Of a stretch of 64,000 bases of DNA, positions 1 to 8,476 are shown piece after piece. The DNA is from Streptomyces stelliscabiei (GTDB taxonomy: Bacteria; Actinomycetota; Actinomycetes; Streptomycetales; Streptomycetaceae). Numbering within the stretch: the stretch's first letter is position 1; the number at the start of each line of letters is the position of its first letter. The notes beneath the pieces were generated by a model. The model did no database searches. It saw only the letters and a list, made by a program, of their open reading frames with translations, and was not told where the DNA came from. The stretch is from positions 2,728,001-2,792,000 of the forward strand of contig NZ_JADBGF010000001.1 in assembly GCF_014873495.1 (NCBI RefSeq). The letters run 5' to 3'. A program made the translations under genes and the position numbers.

Positions 1-250
1 GGCGCACACCCGGGGCGGAACGCCGCATACCCGGCACAAAACCTGTCCCGTGAGGCCACGCAGGCCATGGCAGACCCCATTCGTGACACCACCGCAGGGG
101 GTCGCGCCACGCAGGTTACGGAAGAGTACGACGAGGGAGCCGATCATCCAAGAGCCTGAAGTCCACGAGCCCGACGAGGTACGCGGGGCCCACGGGGCCC
201 CCGGCGCGCCGGAGGCCGACGAAGCGGAGGCCACCCGGCGCGAGGCCGGT

Positions 251-1009
251 GTGACGGAGAGTTCCCGGGCCAACCGGGGCTGGTGGGACCGCAACGCCGA
301 CGAGTACCAGATCGAGCACGGCACCTTCCTCGGCGACGACCGTTTCGTGTGGGGTCCGGAAGGGCTCGACGAGGTGGAGGCGGAGCTGCTGGGGCCGTCC
401 GAGGAGCTGAAGGGCAAGGACGTCCTGGAGATCGGGGCCGGCGCCGCGCAGTGCGCGCGCTGGCTGGCCGCCCAGGGCGCCCGTCCGGTGGCCCTGGACC
501 TCTCCCACCGCCAGCTCCAGCACGCCCTGCGCATCGGCGGATCGTTCCCGCTGGTGTGCGCCGACGCCGGCGACCTGCCCTTCGCGGACGGTTCCTTCGA
601 CCTGGCGTGCTCGGCGTACGGGGCGCTGCCCTTCGTCGCCGACCCGGTGCGGGTGCTGCGGGAGGTCCGTCGTGTCCTGCGTCCCGGCGGCCGTTTCGTC
701 TTCTCGGTGACCCATCCGATCCGCTGGGCGTTCCCCGACGAGCCCGGCCCGGAGGGCCTGTCCGTCTCCGGCTCCTACTTCGACCGCACTCCGTACGTGG
801 AGCAGGACGAGGAGGGCCGGGCCGTGTACGTCGAGCACCACCGCACGATCGGCGACCGCGTCCGGGACGTCGTGGCGGCGGACTTCCGGCTGGTGGACCT
901 GGTCGAGCCGGAGTGGCCCGCCTGGAACACCTCCGAGTGGGGCGGCTGGTCCCCGCTGCGCGGCAACCTGATCCCGGGGTCGGCGATCTTCGTGTGCGAG
1001 CGGGACTGA
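251..1009 (+). CDS. class I SAM-dependent methyltransferase
   Basis: Predicted small-molecule methyltransferase of the UbiE/Methyltransf_11 type, cytosolic, substrate unknown. The SAM-binding glycine motif is visible as VLEIGAGAAQCARWLA, followed by an acidic strand end (VALDLS), the CADAGDLPFADGSFDLA segment and the helix VLREVRRVLRPGGRFVFSVTHP. The start is uncertain. The frame is open back to a GTG at 50 with further GTGs at 83 and 251. I prefer 251 (252 aa) because GAGG lies just upstream and the family-typical start (SSRANRGWWDRNADEYQ) follows at once. Codons from about 150 also look coding, so the protein may be longer or the upstream part frameshifted. It ends about 100 bp before the helicase gene and is probably independently transcribed. 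Confidence 0.85.
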   Translation: MTESSRANRGWWDRNADEYQIEHGTFLGDDRFVWGPEGLDEVEAELLGPSEELKGKDVLEIGAGAAQCARWLAAQGARPVALDLSHRQLQHALRIGGSFPLVCADAGDLPFADGSFDLACSAYGALPFVADPVRVLREVRRVLRPGGRFVFSVTHPIRWAFPDEPGPEGLSVSGSYFDRTPYVEQDEEGRAVYVEHHRTIGDRVRDVVAADFRLVDLVEPEWPAWNTSEWGGWSPLRGNLIPGSAIFVCERD

Positions 1010-1115
1010 GCGGGGGCGGGTCCGGCGGGTTCCGCGTACCTCTTCCCGCGCGTGCGAGCGGTAGAGAGGCACGCGCGCGTGGAGGGCGTCTCCGGGGGCG
1101 TACGACACTGGGGGC

Positions 1116-3644
1116 GTGATCCGTTACGACGCCCTGGACGCACTGCCCGTGCGCACCGCCCTGCCCGCGCTGGACGACGCCCTGGAGGGGCACGGCGCGG
1201 CCGTCCTCGTCGCGCCGCCCGGGACCGGCAAGACGACGCTGGTGCCCCTGGCGCTGGCGGGGCTGCTGGACGGCGGCCCGGCGCGGCGGGTGGTCGTCGC
1301 CGAGCCGCGGCGGATCGCGGCGCGGGCGGCGGCGCGGCGGATGGCGTGGCTGCTCGGCGAGAAGGTCGGCGCGAGCGTCGGCTACACCGTGCGCGGCGAG
1401 CGGGTCGTCGGGCCACACGCGCGCGTGGAGGTCGTCACGACGGGTGTCCTGCTGCAACGGCTGCAGCGGGACCAGGAGCTGCCGGGCGTCGACGTCGTGG
1501 TGCTCGACGAGTGCCATGAGCGGCATCTGGACGCGGACACGGCGGCGGCGTTCCTGCTCGACGTGCGCGAGGCGCTGCGGCCCGGGCTGCGGCTGGTGGC
1601 GGCGTCGGCGACGACGGACGCGCAGGGCTGGGCACGGCTGCTGGGCGGGGCGCCGGTGGTCGCGGCGCAGGGCGTCTCGTACCCGGTCGAGGTGGTGTGG
1701 GCGCCGCCGCCGCGTCCGGTGCGGCCGCCGCACGGGATGCGGGTGGACCCGGCGGCGCTGACGCATGTGGCGTCGGTGGTGCGGCGGGCGCTGGCCGAGC
1801 GGGCGGGGGACGTGCTCTGTTTCCTGCCGGGGGTGGGTGAGATCGCGCGGGTGGCCGGGCAGTTGGCGGGTCTCGGTGACGTGGAGGTGCTCCAGGTGCA
1901 CGGGCGGGCGCCGGCGGCCGTGCAGGACGCGGTGCTGACGGGCGGGGAGGGGCGCCGGGTGGTCCTCGCGACCTCGGTGGCCGAGTCCTCGCTGACGGTG
2001 CCCGGGGTGCGGGTGGTCGTCGACTCCGGGCTCGCGCGGGAGCCGCGTGTCGACCACGCGCGCGGGATCGGCACGCTGACGACGGTGCGGGCCTCGCGGG
2101 CGGCCGGACGGCAGCGGGCCGGACGGGCCGGGCGTGAGGCCCCCGGCGCGGTCTACCGGTGCTGGGCCGAGGCCGAGGACGGCCGTCTGCCGGGTTTCCC
2201 GTCGCCGGAGATCAAGGTGGCCGACCTGACCGCGTTCGCCCTGCAGGCGGCCTGCTGGGGCGACCCGGACGCCTCCGGGCTCGCGCTCCTGGACCCGCCT
2301 CCGAGCGGGGCGATGGCTGCGGCCCGCGACGTCCTCTCCGCGATCGGCGCGGTCTCCCCCACCGGGCACGCCACGGACCGGGGCGCGCGCATGGCCCGGC
2401 TCGGCCTGCACCCCCGGCTGGCCCGTGCGCTCCTGGACGCGACGCCGCTGGTGGGGGCGGAGCGGGCCGCCGAGGTCGTCGCGCTGCTGAGCGAGGAGCC
2501 CCCGCGGGAGTACGGCGACGATCTCACCGCCGCGCTGCGGACCGCCCGGCGCGGGGGTGACGCCTACGCGGCTCGCTGGCGCACGGAGGTGCGGCGGCTG
2601 CGCACCTCGTCGAAGCCCGCGTCGAAGCAGGCGTCGAAGCAGGCGTCCGCGACGTGGGACGCCGGTGCCGGGGAGGAGCGGGGAGTGGGCGTCGTGGCGG
2701 CACTGGCGTTTCCGGAGCGGGTGGCGCGGGAGGACAGGGGCGGCTATCTGATGGTCTCCGGGACCCGGGCAGAGGTGGGCGAGGGGTCCGGGTTGCGCGG
2801 GGCGCCCTGGATCGCCGTGGCCGTCGCAGACCGGGCGACGGGTGCGGGGCACGCGCGCGTGCGGCTCGGGGCGGCCGTCGACGAGCAGATCGCCCGGGAG
2901 GCGGCCGGGAGTCTGTACGGCCGGGGCGAGGAGGTGGCGTGGCGGGGCGGGGATGTCGTCGCCCGGACGGTGGAGCGGCTGGGGGCCGTGGAGCTGGTGG
3001 TGCGGCCGTTGCGGGAGGCGGCCCCCGGGCTCGTACGGGAGGCGTTGCTGGAAGGGCTGCGGGCCGAGGGGTTCGGGCTGCTGCGGTGGTCGCAGGACGG
3101 CACCCGGTTGCGGGAGCGGCTGGCCTTTCTGCACGGGCGGCTCGGCGCGCCCTGGCCGGATGTCTGCGACGACGCTCTCCACGCGCGCGTGGAGGAGTGG
3201 CTGGAGCCCGAGCTGGGGCGGGCCCGGCGGCGGGCGGACCTCGGGCGGATCGACGCCGGGGAGGCGCTGAAGCGGTTGCTGCCGTGGGCCACGGGGGACG
3301 CGGTACGGCTGGAGGAGCTGGCGCCCGAGCGGATCGAGGTGCCGAGCGGGTCCCGGATCCGGGTCGACTACGCGCGGCCCGAGCAGCCGGTGCTGGCGGT
3401 GAAGCTGCAGGAGATGTTCGGGCTGCGGGAGTCGCCCGTCCTGGCCGGGGTGCCCGTGCTGGTGCATCTGCTGTCCCCCGCCGGGCGGCCCGCCGCCGTC
3501 ACCGCCGATCTCGCCTCCTTCTGGAAGGACGGGTACCGGGCCGTGCGGGCGGAGTTGCGGGGCCGCTACCCCAGGCATCCGTGGCCGGAGGACCCGGCGA
3601 CGGCCGAGCCCACCCGGTACACCAACGCGCGGCTCAGGCGTTGA
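1116..3644 (+). CDS. hrpB: ATP-dependent helicase HrpB
   Basis: DEAH-box superfamily 2 helicase, 842 aa, the usual HrpB length. Walker A is APPGTGKTTLVPLAL near residue 30, and the DEAH-type box reads DECHER. Motif III is SATTD, the C-terminal helicase motif VI is GRQRAGRAGR, and the HrpB-specific C-terminal domain runs to about residue 830 (AVKLQEMFGLRESP, LLSPAGRPAAVTADLASFWKDGY). It is thought to act on RNA or nucleoprotein; the bacterial role is poorly defined. The GTG start has a G-rich ribosome site. A 12-bp unit repeated three times in frame (2610-2645) adds an SKPASKQASKQAS linker not needed for the fold. The stop overlaps the end of the convergent DUF3068 gene by 11 bp. Confidence 0.95.
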   Translation: MIRYDALDALPVRTALPALDDALEGHGAAVLVAPPGTGKTTLVPLALAGLLDGGPARRVVVAEPRRIAARAAARRMAWLLGEKVGASVGYTVRGERVVGPHARVEVVTTGVLLQRLQRDQELPGVDVVVLDECHERHLDADTAAAFLLDVREALRPGLRLVAASATTDAQGWARLLGGAPVVAAQGVSYPVEVVWAPPPRPVRPPHGMRVDPAALTHVASVVRRALAERAGDVLCFLPGVGEIARVAGQLAGLGDVEVLQVHGRAPAAVQDAVLTGGEGRRVVLATSVAESSLTVPGVRVVVDSGLAREPRVDHARGIGTLTTVRASRAAGRQRAGRAGREAPGAVYRCWAEAEDGRLPGFPSPEIKVADLTAFALQAACWGDPDASGLALLDPPPSGAMAAARDVLSAIGAVSPTGHATDRGARMARLGLHPRLARALLDATPLVGAERAAEVVALLSEEPPREYGDDLTAALRTARRGGDAYAARWRTEVRRLRTSSKPASKQASKQASATWDAGAGEERGVGVVAALAFPERVAREDRGGYLMVSGTRAEVGEGSGLRGAPWIAVAVADRATGAGHARVRLGAAVDEQIAREAAGSLYGRGEEVAWRGGDVVARTVERLGAVELVVRPLREAAPGLVREALLEGLRAEGFGLLRWSQDGTRLRERLAFLHGRLGAPWPDVCDDALHARVEEWLEPELGRARRRADLGRIDAGEALKRLLPWATGDAVRLEELAPERIEVPSGSRIRVDYARPEQPVLAVKLQEMFGLRESPVLAGVPVLVHLLSPAGRPAAVTADLASFWKDGYRAVRAELRGRYPRHPWPEDPATAEPTRYTNARLRR

Positions 3645-4626
3645 CCGGCTCGGACGCCGGGGGCCTGCTGGACGCGGCCGCGCCGGGCCGCCGGCCGCGG
3701 GCCTCGACCCACAGGGAGAGGGCGAGGAGCCCGATGCCGAGGGCGAGGAAGCCCCAGGGCAGGTAGGACGTCATGAGCAGGACGAGCAGGCGCTGGGACT
3801 TCACCAGGTCGACGGTGTGCTCGATGTAGTCCTCGCGCATCTTCACGTGCCCGGCGAAGGCGGTCACCTTCTCGCGGTCGCCCAGGAGGGTGCCGCCGCG
3901 GAGTTCCTCCTTGTGGATCTCCTCGCCGTAGACGGGGGCGCCGGTCACGGGTTCGACCCAGAACTTGCGGACCGTGGTGTACCAGCGGGTCGTGCCCGTC
4001 CCGGCGACCGTCTCGCGGGTGATGCCCTTCACGGGCATGACGCGCGGGAAGGGCACCTCGGTCCAGGGGATGGTCTGCTCGAAGTAGTAGACCTCGACGC
4101 CCCGGAAGTCCCGGGTGCCCTTGTAGTGGATGGGGGCGGTGATCCGGGCCTGGGCGTCGAAGTACTCGTAGTCCCTCTTCTCCGTGAGGAAGGGCCATTT
4201 GAATTCCAGACCCTCCCGTTTCACGGGGTCGCCGTCGACCATCTCGCCCTTGGCGTGCACGGGTTCCTGGGTGTGGGCGTCGAAGATGTAGCGCTCGGGG
4301 ATCCGGGAGACCATCTCCCCGTCCGGGCCCTGGACATAGGACAGGCCGTCCCAGACGACGACGTCCCGGCCGGTGTTCTTCTCGATGGCCTCGGACGCCT
4401 CCACGTCGCCCTTGAGGGTCTGCACGATGGTGACCTTCGGGACCGTGCGGGCGGTCATCGTGGCGTAGTCGAGGAGGGTGGCGTCCTTCGCCTCCAGGAC
4501 CATGTCCTGGTACTGGTTCGCCGGGATCTTGGCCAGGTGCGGGAAGACGTACCAGCGCACCAGTGGGGACAGGGCGGTGAAGAACACGGCGAGCGCGAGC
4601 AGGATCAGGCCGGCCCTACGGCGCAT
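3634..4626 (-). CDS. DUF3068 (PorA-family) membrane protein
   Basis: 330-residue membrane protein with one hydrophobic helix at each end (about residues 5-27 and 285-308) and a large extracytoplasmic domain between them, the architecture of the DUF3068 family. The central domain has many short beta-like segments and the conserved-looking stretch ERYIFDAHTQEPVHAKGE. The ATG start is preceded by GGGAGG. Function is unknown; the porin PorA name attached to the family comes from corynebacteria and should not be read as a pore function here. The gene is convergent with hrpB and lies downstream of the SPW_0924 micropeptide on the same strand. Confidence 0.85.
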   Translation of the reverse strand: MRRRAGLILLALAVFFTALSPLVRWYVFPHLAKIPANQYQDMVLEAKDATLLDYATMTARTVPKVTIVQTLKGDVEASEAIEKNTGRDVVVWDGLSYVQGPDGEMVSRIPERYIFDAHTQEPVHAKGEMVDGDPVKREGLEFKWPFLTEKRDYEYFDAQARITAPIHYKGTRDFRGVEVYYFEQTIPWTEVPFPRVMPVKGITRETVAGTGTTRWYTTVRKFWVEPVTGAPVYGEEIHKEELRGGTLLGDREKVTAFAGHVKMREDYIEHTVDLVKSQRLLVLLMTSYLPWGFLALGIGLLALSLWVEARGRRPGAAASSRPPASEPVNA

Positions 4627-4682
4627 CTCGGCCTCCCTCCCGGACGGTTGTGTGGGCGTGCGGCCACCCTCGGCCGGTGCGG

Positions 4683-4817
4683 CTACGGATGTGCGGGGAC
4701 CGTCGTCAGCAACGGCTTCGGTGAGGTCTCGCCCGTCGGTGAGCCGAGCACCGTGATCGTGAACACCAGGGCGAAGGCGAGGGCGAGACCGGTCGCGGCG
4801 GCGATCAGGGCGCGCAT
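4683..4817 (-). CDS. SPW_0924 family micropeptide
   Basis: A 44-residue ORF: a short N-terminal MRALIAAA start, a hydrophobic stretch of about 20 residues (ATGLALAFALVFTITVLG), then a proline/threonine tail ending TTVPAHP. This is the SPW_0924 family of single-span micropeptides known from Streptomyces. The ATG has a good ribosome site (GGGAGG) 6 nt upstream. It lies 56 bp upstream of the DUF3068 gene on the same strand, so co-transcription is likely. An imperfect palindrome (CTGACGAACTATCAG) sits about 40 bp upstream and may be regulatory. Function unknown. Confidence 0.75.
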   Translation of the reverse strand: MRALIAAATGLALAFALVFTITVLGSPTGETSPKPLLTTVPAHP

Positions 4818-4924
4818 ACGGACCTCCCGACTACGAGCCTCACGACAGAAACTGATAGTTCGTCAGATCCGGCACGGTAGCAACGGCCGGCCGAGATGAG
4901 AACACGTCGCGCACACAAACGACG

Positions 4925-4958
4925 GCGGCGGCGCCCCTCCGGAGAGGGACGCCGCCGC
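4925..4958 (-). terminator. GC-rich hairpin after the transglycosylase gene
   Basis: A 15-bp stem with one mismatch (4925-4939 with 4944-4958) closes a 4-nt loop 25 bp beyond the stop of the transglycosylase gene. Position and strength suggest a transcription terminator. No U-run follows, which is common in this group. Confidence 0.6.
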
Positions 4959-4982
4959 GGCCGTACACGCGGTGGGTGCCGG

Positions 4983-6749
4983 TCAGGACGCGCCGGGGCT
5001 CGGCGTCGCGGCCTCGTCCGATCCGGTCGGCTCGGCCGTGGCGGCGGGCGCCTCCACCTTCAGTTCGAGGGTGAGGGTCGCGCCGCCCTCGGTCTGGATG
5101 CGGAGCAGGAACGTGCCGGTGGCGTCGTCCGCGTACAGCTTCGGGAGCTTGAGGGCGCCGCCCGCGTCGGTCTCCAGGGCGAAGGTGCGCACGGGCTCGC
5201 CGTCCGCGTCCTCGAAGTAGGGGCCCTTGTCGTTCTCGGTGGCGTCGAGGAGCGAGGTGACGAGGGTCGCCGTGGCGGCGACCCTGTCCGCGATCTCGCC
5301 CCGGTAGGTGGCCTTCACCTCGATCTGTTCCGCGAACTCGCCGCCCGCGACGCAGGTCAGCGCGGTGGTGCCGACGCGGGTGAGGGTGTCGGCCCGACGG
5401 GCGGTGACGGTCGCCTTGTGGTCCAGGGCGGCCACGGCGCGGCCCACGACGGTGGTGCGGATCGTGAGGTCGCCGGTCTTCTCACCGGCCACGAGCGCGG
5501 GAGCGGTGGCCTTGCCCGTGCTGTCGGTGAGGACGGTCGCGACCTTCTCGCCGCCGGTGAAGGTGGTGTCCGTGCCGCCGACGACGGTGAAGCGGACCCG
5601 CACCTTCGCCACGGCCTTGCCCGCCTTGGTCTCCGTGCGGGCGGCGAGCTTGCCGGTGAAGGTGTCGCCGGCCATCGCGGTGAGGCTCGCCGCGCCCGCG
5701 TTCTCCAGGTGGTGCACCGAGTCGGTGGGCGTCCCCGGCGGCGTGGGCGGGTTGGTGGTGGGCGGGGGCGGGGTGGTGCCGCTGCCCGGCTCGCTCGGGT
5801 TCGGCTCGGGCGTCTTCGGCGGCGTGGGCCTGGGCCTCGGCGTGGAGCCACCGTTGTTGTTGCCGTTGCCGGTGTTGTTGCCGGTCCCCGTGCCCGTGTT
5901 GCCGCCGGTGCCTGTGTCGTTGCCGGGGCCGCTCGGCGTCTGGGGCAGGGAGCCGGTGCCGTCCGGGATCTCGTGGGTGCCCTTGCGGTAGTGCGCCAGC
6001 CACGACATGACGGTGTTGTAGTACTCCGTCGAGTTGTTGTAGCTGAGGATCGCGCTGCGCAGGTTCGCGTCGTTCGACAGGTCCCAGTCGAAGCGGCACA
6101 GGTAGTGGCCGGCGGCGAGGGCGGCGTCGTAGACGTTGTTGGGGTCCTCGGCGCCGTCGGCGTTGCCGTCGCGGCCCGCCCACTTCCAGGTGGACGGGAT
6201 GAACTGCATGGGGCCGACCGCGCGGTCGTGCGTGCTGTCGTCGTCGTACACGCCGTTGTCGGTGTCGCTGATGTTGGCGAAGCCGTTGCCGTTGAGCGGG
6301 GGGCCGAGGATCTTCTTGCCGATCGTGGTGCCCTCGGCGTCGACACGGCCGCCACTGGCCTGGCCGGACTCCACCTTGCCGATGGCGGCGAGGAGTTGCC
6401 AGGGCAGGTTGCAGCCGGGCTTGGACTCGCGCAGGGAGGCCTCGGCCTTCTTGTACGCGTCGAGGACGGTCGCGGGTATGCCGCTCTCGGAGGCGCCGGT
6501 CGTGCCCGGACCCGTGGTCGGGGTGGGGCTGTTGAGGGGCGGCAGGTCCGTGTAGTACCGCGAGTTGCCCGAAGCGGTCTCGTCGGCCTGGGTGCTCATC
6601 TCCGGCGAGGGCGAGCCCGCGGTCTGTCTGCCCGCACCGTCGGTGGTCACGCCCGGGGCCTGGGAGGCGGCGAGCGCCGCCACCGTGGCCGCGGCCAGGG
6701 CGGTCGTGGCCGCCCCCTTGCGGAGCCTCAAACCGAACTGCGCCGCCAT
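4983..6749 (-). CDS. secreted lytic transglycosylase with Ig-like C-terminal region
   Basis: 588-residue exported protein. It has an N-terminal signal peptide (basic MAAQFGLRLRKG, then an Ala-rich hydrophobic core). A soluble lytic transglycosylase domain of the SLT_2/MltB type follows (about residues 85-260: GCNLPWQLLAAIGKVES carries the likely catalytic Glu; then GPMQFIPSTWKWAGRDGNADGAEDPNN). Next is a Gly/Asn/Thr then Pro/Thr-rich linker (about 262-345). The C-terminal part (about 350-565) looks like two Ig-like beta domains. It should cleave peptidoglycan glycans outside the cell. I chose ATG 6749 because GGGGAGGGG lies just upstream; an in-frame upstream start (6791) would put extra residues before the signal peptide. 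Confidence 0.9.
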   Translation of the reverse strand: MAAQFGLRLRKGAATTALAAATVAALAASQAPGVTTDGAGRQTAGSPSPEMSTQADETASGNSRYYTDLPPLNSPTPTTGPGTTGASESGIPATVLDAYKKAEASLRESKPGCNLPWQLLAAIGKVESGQASGGRVDAEGTTIGKKILGPPLNGNGFANISDTDNGVYDDDSTHDRAVGPMQFIPSTWKWAGRDGNADGAEDPNNVYDAALAAGHYLCRFDWDLSNDANLRSAILSYNNSTEYYNTVMSWLAHYRKGTHEIPDGTGSLPQTPSGPGNDTGTGGNTGTGTGNNTGNGNNNGGSTPRPRPTPPKTPEPNPSEPGSGTTPPPPTTNPPTPPGTPTDSVHHLENAGAASLTAMAGDTFTGKLAARTETKAGKAVAKVRVRFTVVGGTDTTFTGGEKVATVLTDSTGKATAPALVAGEKTGDLTIRTTVVGRAVAALDHKATVTARRADTLTRVGTTALTCVAGGEFAEQIEVKATYRGEIADRVAATATLVTSLLDATENDKGPYFEDADGEPVRTFALETDAGGALKLPKLYADDATGTFLLRIQTEGGATLTLELKVEAPAATAEPTGSDEAATPSPGAS

Positions 6750-7148
6750 TGAGCGAACCCCTCCCCGGTGGTCGAACGCGTCAACGTTCATTCCGCTTAC
6801 TGCCGTGTACTACCGCTTCTTGACGTCTCGGGCGTTATTTCCGGTTTCGGCGAACCGGCTTTCCCGCACAGGTACACCGACTCCGGAGTTCCGGTCTTGG
6901 TTGCCCTGTCCCGGCATTCCTTTTCCAGAACTCCGGCGGCCAACCCACCGACCGGGGCGACGACCCAGGCGACCCTACGACAACTCGCGTCGCCCGGACA
7001 CCCGTTCGCGCCCGATATTCACCGATTGGCCATATCGATTCACTGTCACGCGGGCGCCCTTCGGACGGGCGGGGACAGGTCACGCATACTGGCCACCGGT
7101 CATCGCCGGGCCGACACGTCCGGCCAAAGTCCGTCACAGGGGGACGAC
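6750..7148. promoter_or_regulatory. divergent promoter region with a structured leader
   Basis: A 399-bp gap without a gene between the leftward transglycosylase gene and the rightward DUF4184 gene. It is less GC-rich than its surroundings. It contains a perfect 9-bp inverted repeat (CCGGAGTTC at 6883-6891, GAACTCCGG at 6928-6936, loop 36 nt) and a second dyad (CCGGTT at 6841-6846, AACCGG at 6853-6858). Both would lie in the 5' leader of the transglycosylase mRNA if transcription starts upstream of about 6940. I looked for the c-di-AMP (ydaO) riboswitch core, known upstream of Streptomyces cell-wall hydrolases, and did not recognise it. Confidence 0.45.
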
Positions 7149-8009
7149 TTGCCCTTCACGCTCAGCCACGCGGCCGCCGTGCTGCCCGCCCTGCGGGCGA
7201 ACGGGACCGGGCGCGGGCCCCTGGTGCCGTCGGTCCTCGTCGCCGGTTCGCTCGCGCCCGACATGACCTACTACGTGGCGAGCGTGCTGCCGGAGGCCAT
7301 GGAGTTCGGCGACGTCACGCACTCATTCACCGGGGTGTTCACCGTCGACGTCCTCGTCACCTGGGCGCTGGTCGGACTGTGGCTGCTGCTCCGCGAGCCG
7401 CTGGTCGCGCTGCTGCCGAGGGGACGGCAGGGGCGGGTGGCCGCGCTGGTGCGCTGCGGGGCGGGAACGCGGCCGTTCAGCCTCTCGTCGGCCCTGTGGT
7501 GGTACGTCTGCGCCGCCCTCGGCTCGCTGACCCATGTCGTGTGGGACGCGTTCACCCACCTCGACCGGTGGGGGATGCGGCTGCTGCCCGTCCTCGGCGA
7601 GGAGATCGCGGGCTCGCCGCTCTACTGGTACCTCCAGTACGGCGGCTCCGCGGTCGCGGCGGTCGTGATCGCTCTCTTCGTCGTGGTGGCCCTGCGCCGG
7701 CAGCCCTCGGTCGAACCCGTGGGCGTGCCCGTGCTCTCCGCGGCCGACCGGTGGGTGGCGGGCGCCGTCATCGGGGGCTGCGCGCTGGTCGCGGCCGTGC
7801 AGCGGGTGGCCCGCTGGTGGGCGCACTGGGGGTCGGTCGCCAAGCCGTACGAGGTGATCCCGACCGTGTGCTTCGGGGCGGGCGCCGGGCTCGTGGCCGG
7901 CGTACTCCTCTACGGCGTCGGCGTCAGGGCGCGGCGCCCGGCTCCCGCCGCTGCGGCGCCCGCGGTGGACGCGGAGGACGCGGAGGCGGACAGCTCGGTC
8001 CGCCGCTGA
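7149..8009 (+). CDS. DUF4184 family membrane protein
   Basis: 286-residue polytopic membrane protein of the DUF4184 family. The start MPFTLSHAAAVLPALR matches the family hallmark of a short N-terminal Pro-Phe-Thr-x-Ser-His motif, followed by about six hydrophobic helices and conserved-looking polar residues (APDMTYYV, DVTHSF, HVVWDAFTH). The histidine and aspartate pattern resembles YdjM/DUF457-type metal-dependent membrane hydrolases, but no activity is established. The frame is open further upstream. I chose TTG 7149 because AGGGGGA lies 4-5 nt before it and the family motif begins there. The C-terminus is a low-complexity Ala/Glu tail. Confidence 0.8.
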   Translation: MPFTLSHAAAVLPALRANGTGRGPLVPSVLVAGSLAPDMTYYVASVLPEAMEFGDVTHSFTGVFTVDVLVTWALVGLWLLLREPLVALLPRGRQGRVAALVRCGAGTRPFSLSSALWWYVCAALGSLTHVVWDAFTHLDRWGMRLLPVLGEEIAGSPLYWYLQYGGSAVAAVVIALFVVVALRRQPSVEPVGVPVLSAADRWVAGAVIGGCALVAAVQRVARWWAHWGSVAKPYEVIPTVCFGAGAGLVAGVLLYGVGVRARRPAPAAAAPAVDAEDAEADSSVRR

Positions 8010-8244
8010 CCGCCGGACGCCGAGCCGGGGTGCCGCTGGGGAAGCGGGGCCTGGCGGCGCGGGCGGCGTACGGGGGGACGTGCCCGAGGAGGGCCGCCAG
8101 GGGGTGGGTCAGCGGCCAGGGGTAGAGGCTGTGCGGCCGCCGGACGCGTGGGCGGGCCCAGGGGGCCCGGGTGAGGCGGGTTCGCACCCCTGACAGGCGG
8201 GTGGCAGCTGTCGCTGTACGGCGGCGGAGCGTGCGTATGCCCAT
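7924..8244 (-). CDS. possible small Arg/Pro-rich protein
   Basis: An open frame of 106 codons on the minus strand, starting ATG after AAGGA with good spacing. Codons show high G/C at the third position. The product is Arg- and Pro-rich (for example the stretch LYPWPLTHPLAALLGHVPPY) with no domain I recognise. It overlaps the last 86 bp of the DUF4184 gene on the other strand, which is unusual, and in such GC-rich DNA long open frames arise by chance. I list it as a candidate only. Confidence 0.3.
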   Translation of the reverse strand: MGIRTLRRRTATAATRLSGVRTRLTRAPWARPRVRRPHSLYPWPLTHPLAALLGHVPPYAARAARPRFPSGTPARRPAVSGGPSCPPPRPPRPPRAPQRREPGAAP

Positions 8245-8392
8245 GCGGGCATCCTTACGGCTGGGCGCTGCCGGGGGCGTCCTGGTGTGGGCCGGACGGG
8301 TGATCACCGGGGCGGTTCTCGGGGGCGGGTTCCGTCGCCGGGCGCGGGCCCATCGGTGCGGTTCCGTCGACGAGTGCGGGGCCGGTGGGGGC

Positions 8393-8449
8393 TTGTCGCG
8401 CAGTTCCCCGCGCCCCTGGAAGGCAGGGGCTGCGCCCCGTGCCTTCCAG
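8393..8449 (-). terminator. dispersed intergenic element plus hairpin downstream of polA
   Basis: Part of a 468-bp stretch (8010-8476) with no confident gene on the plus strand. The segment 8393-8420 is one copy of an element found four times in the window (minus-strand core GCGCGGGGAACTGCGCGA). It runs straight into a hairpin at 8416-8449: a 15-bp stem with a 1-nt bulge, arms CTGGAAGGCAGGGGC and its complement. Located 28 bp beyond the polA stop, it is a plausible terminator. Confidence 0.6.
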
Positions 8450-8476
8450 AGGGGGCGCGAAGCCCGGCCGTGGCCG

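Noticed and set aside
144..3578. Very long open frame (over 1100 codons) on the minus strand opposite hrpB
   Set aside because: Composition is Arg/Pro/His-rich nonsense, it lies entirely opposite the methyltransferase and hrpB genes, and no domain is visible. It is a GC-rich shadow.
6841..7140. c-di-AMP (ydaO) riboswitch before the transglycosylase
   Set aside because: The conserved GGGGTGAAT-type core was not recognised; only generic hairpins are visible.
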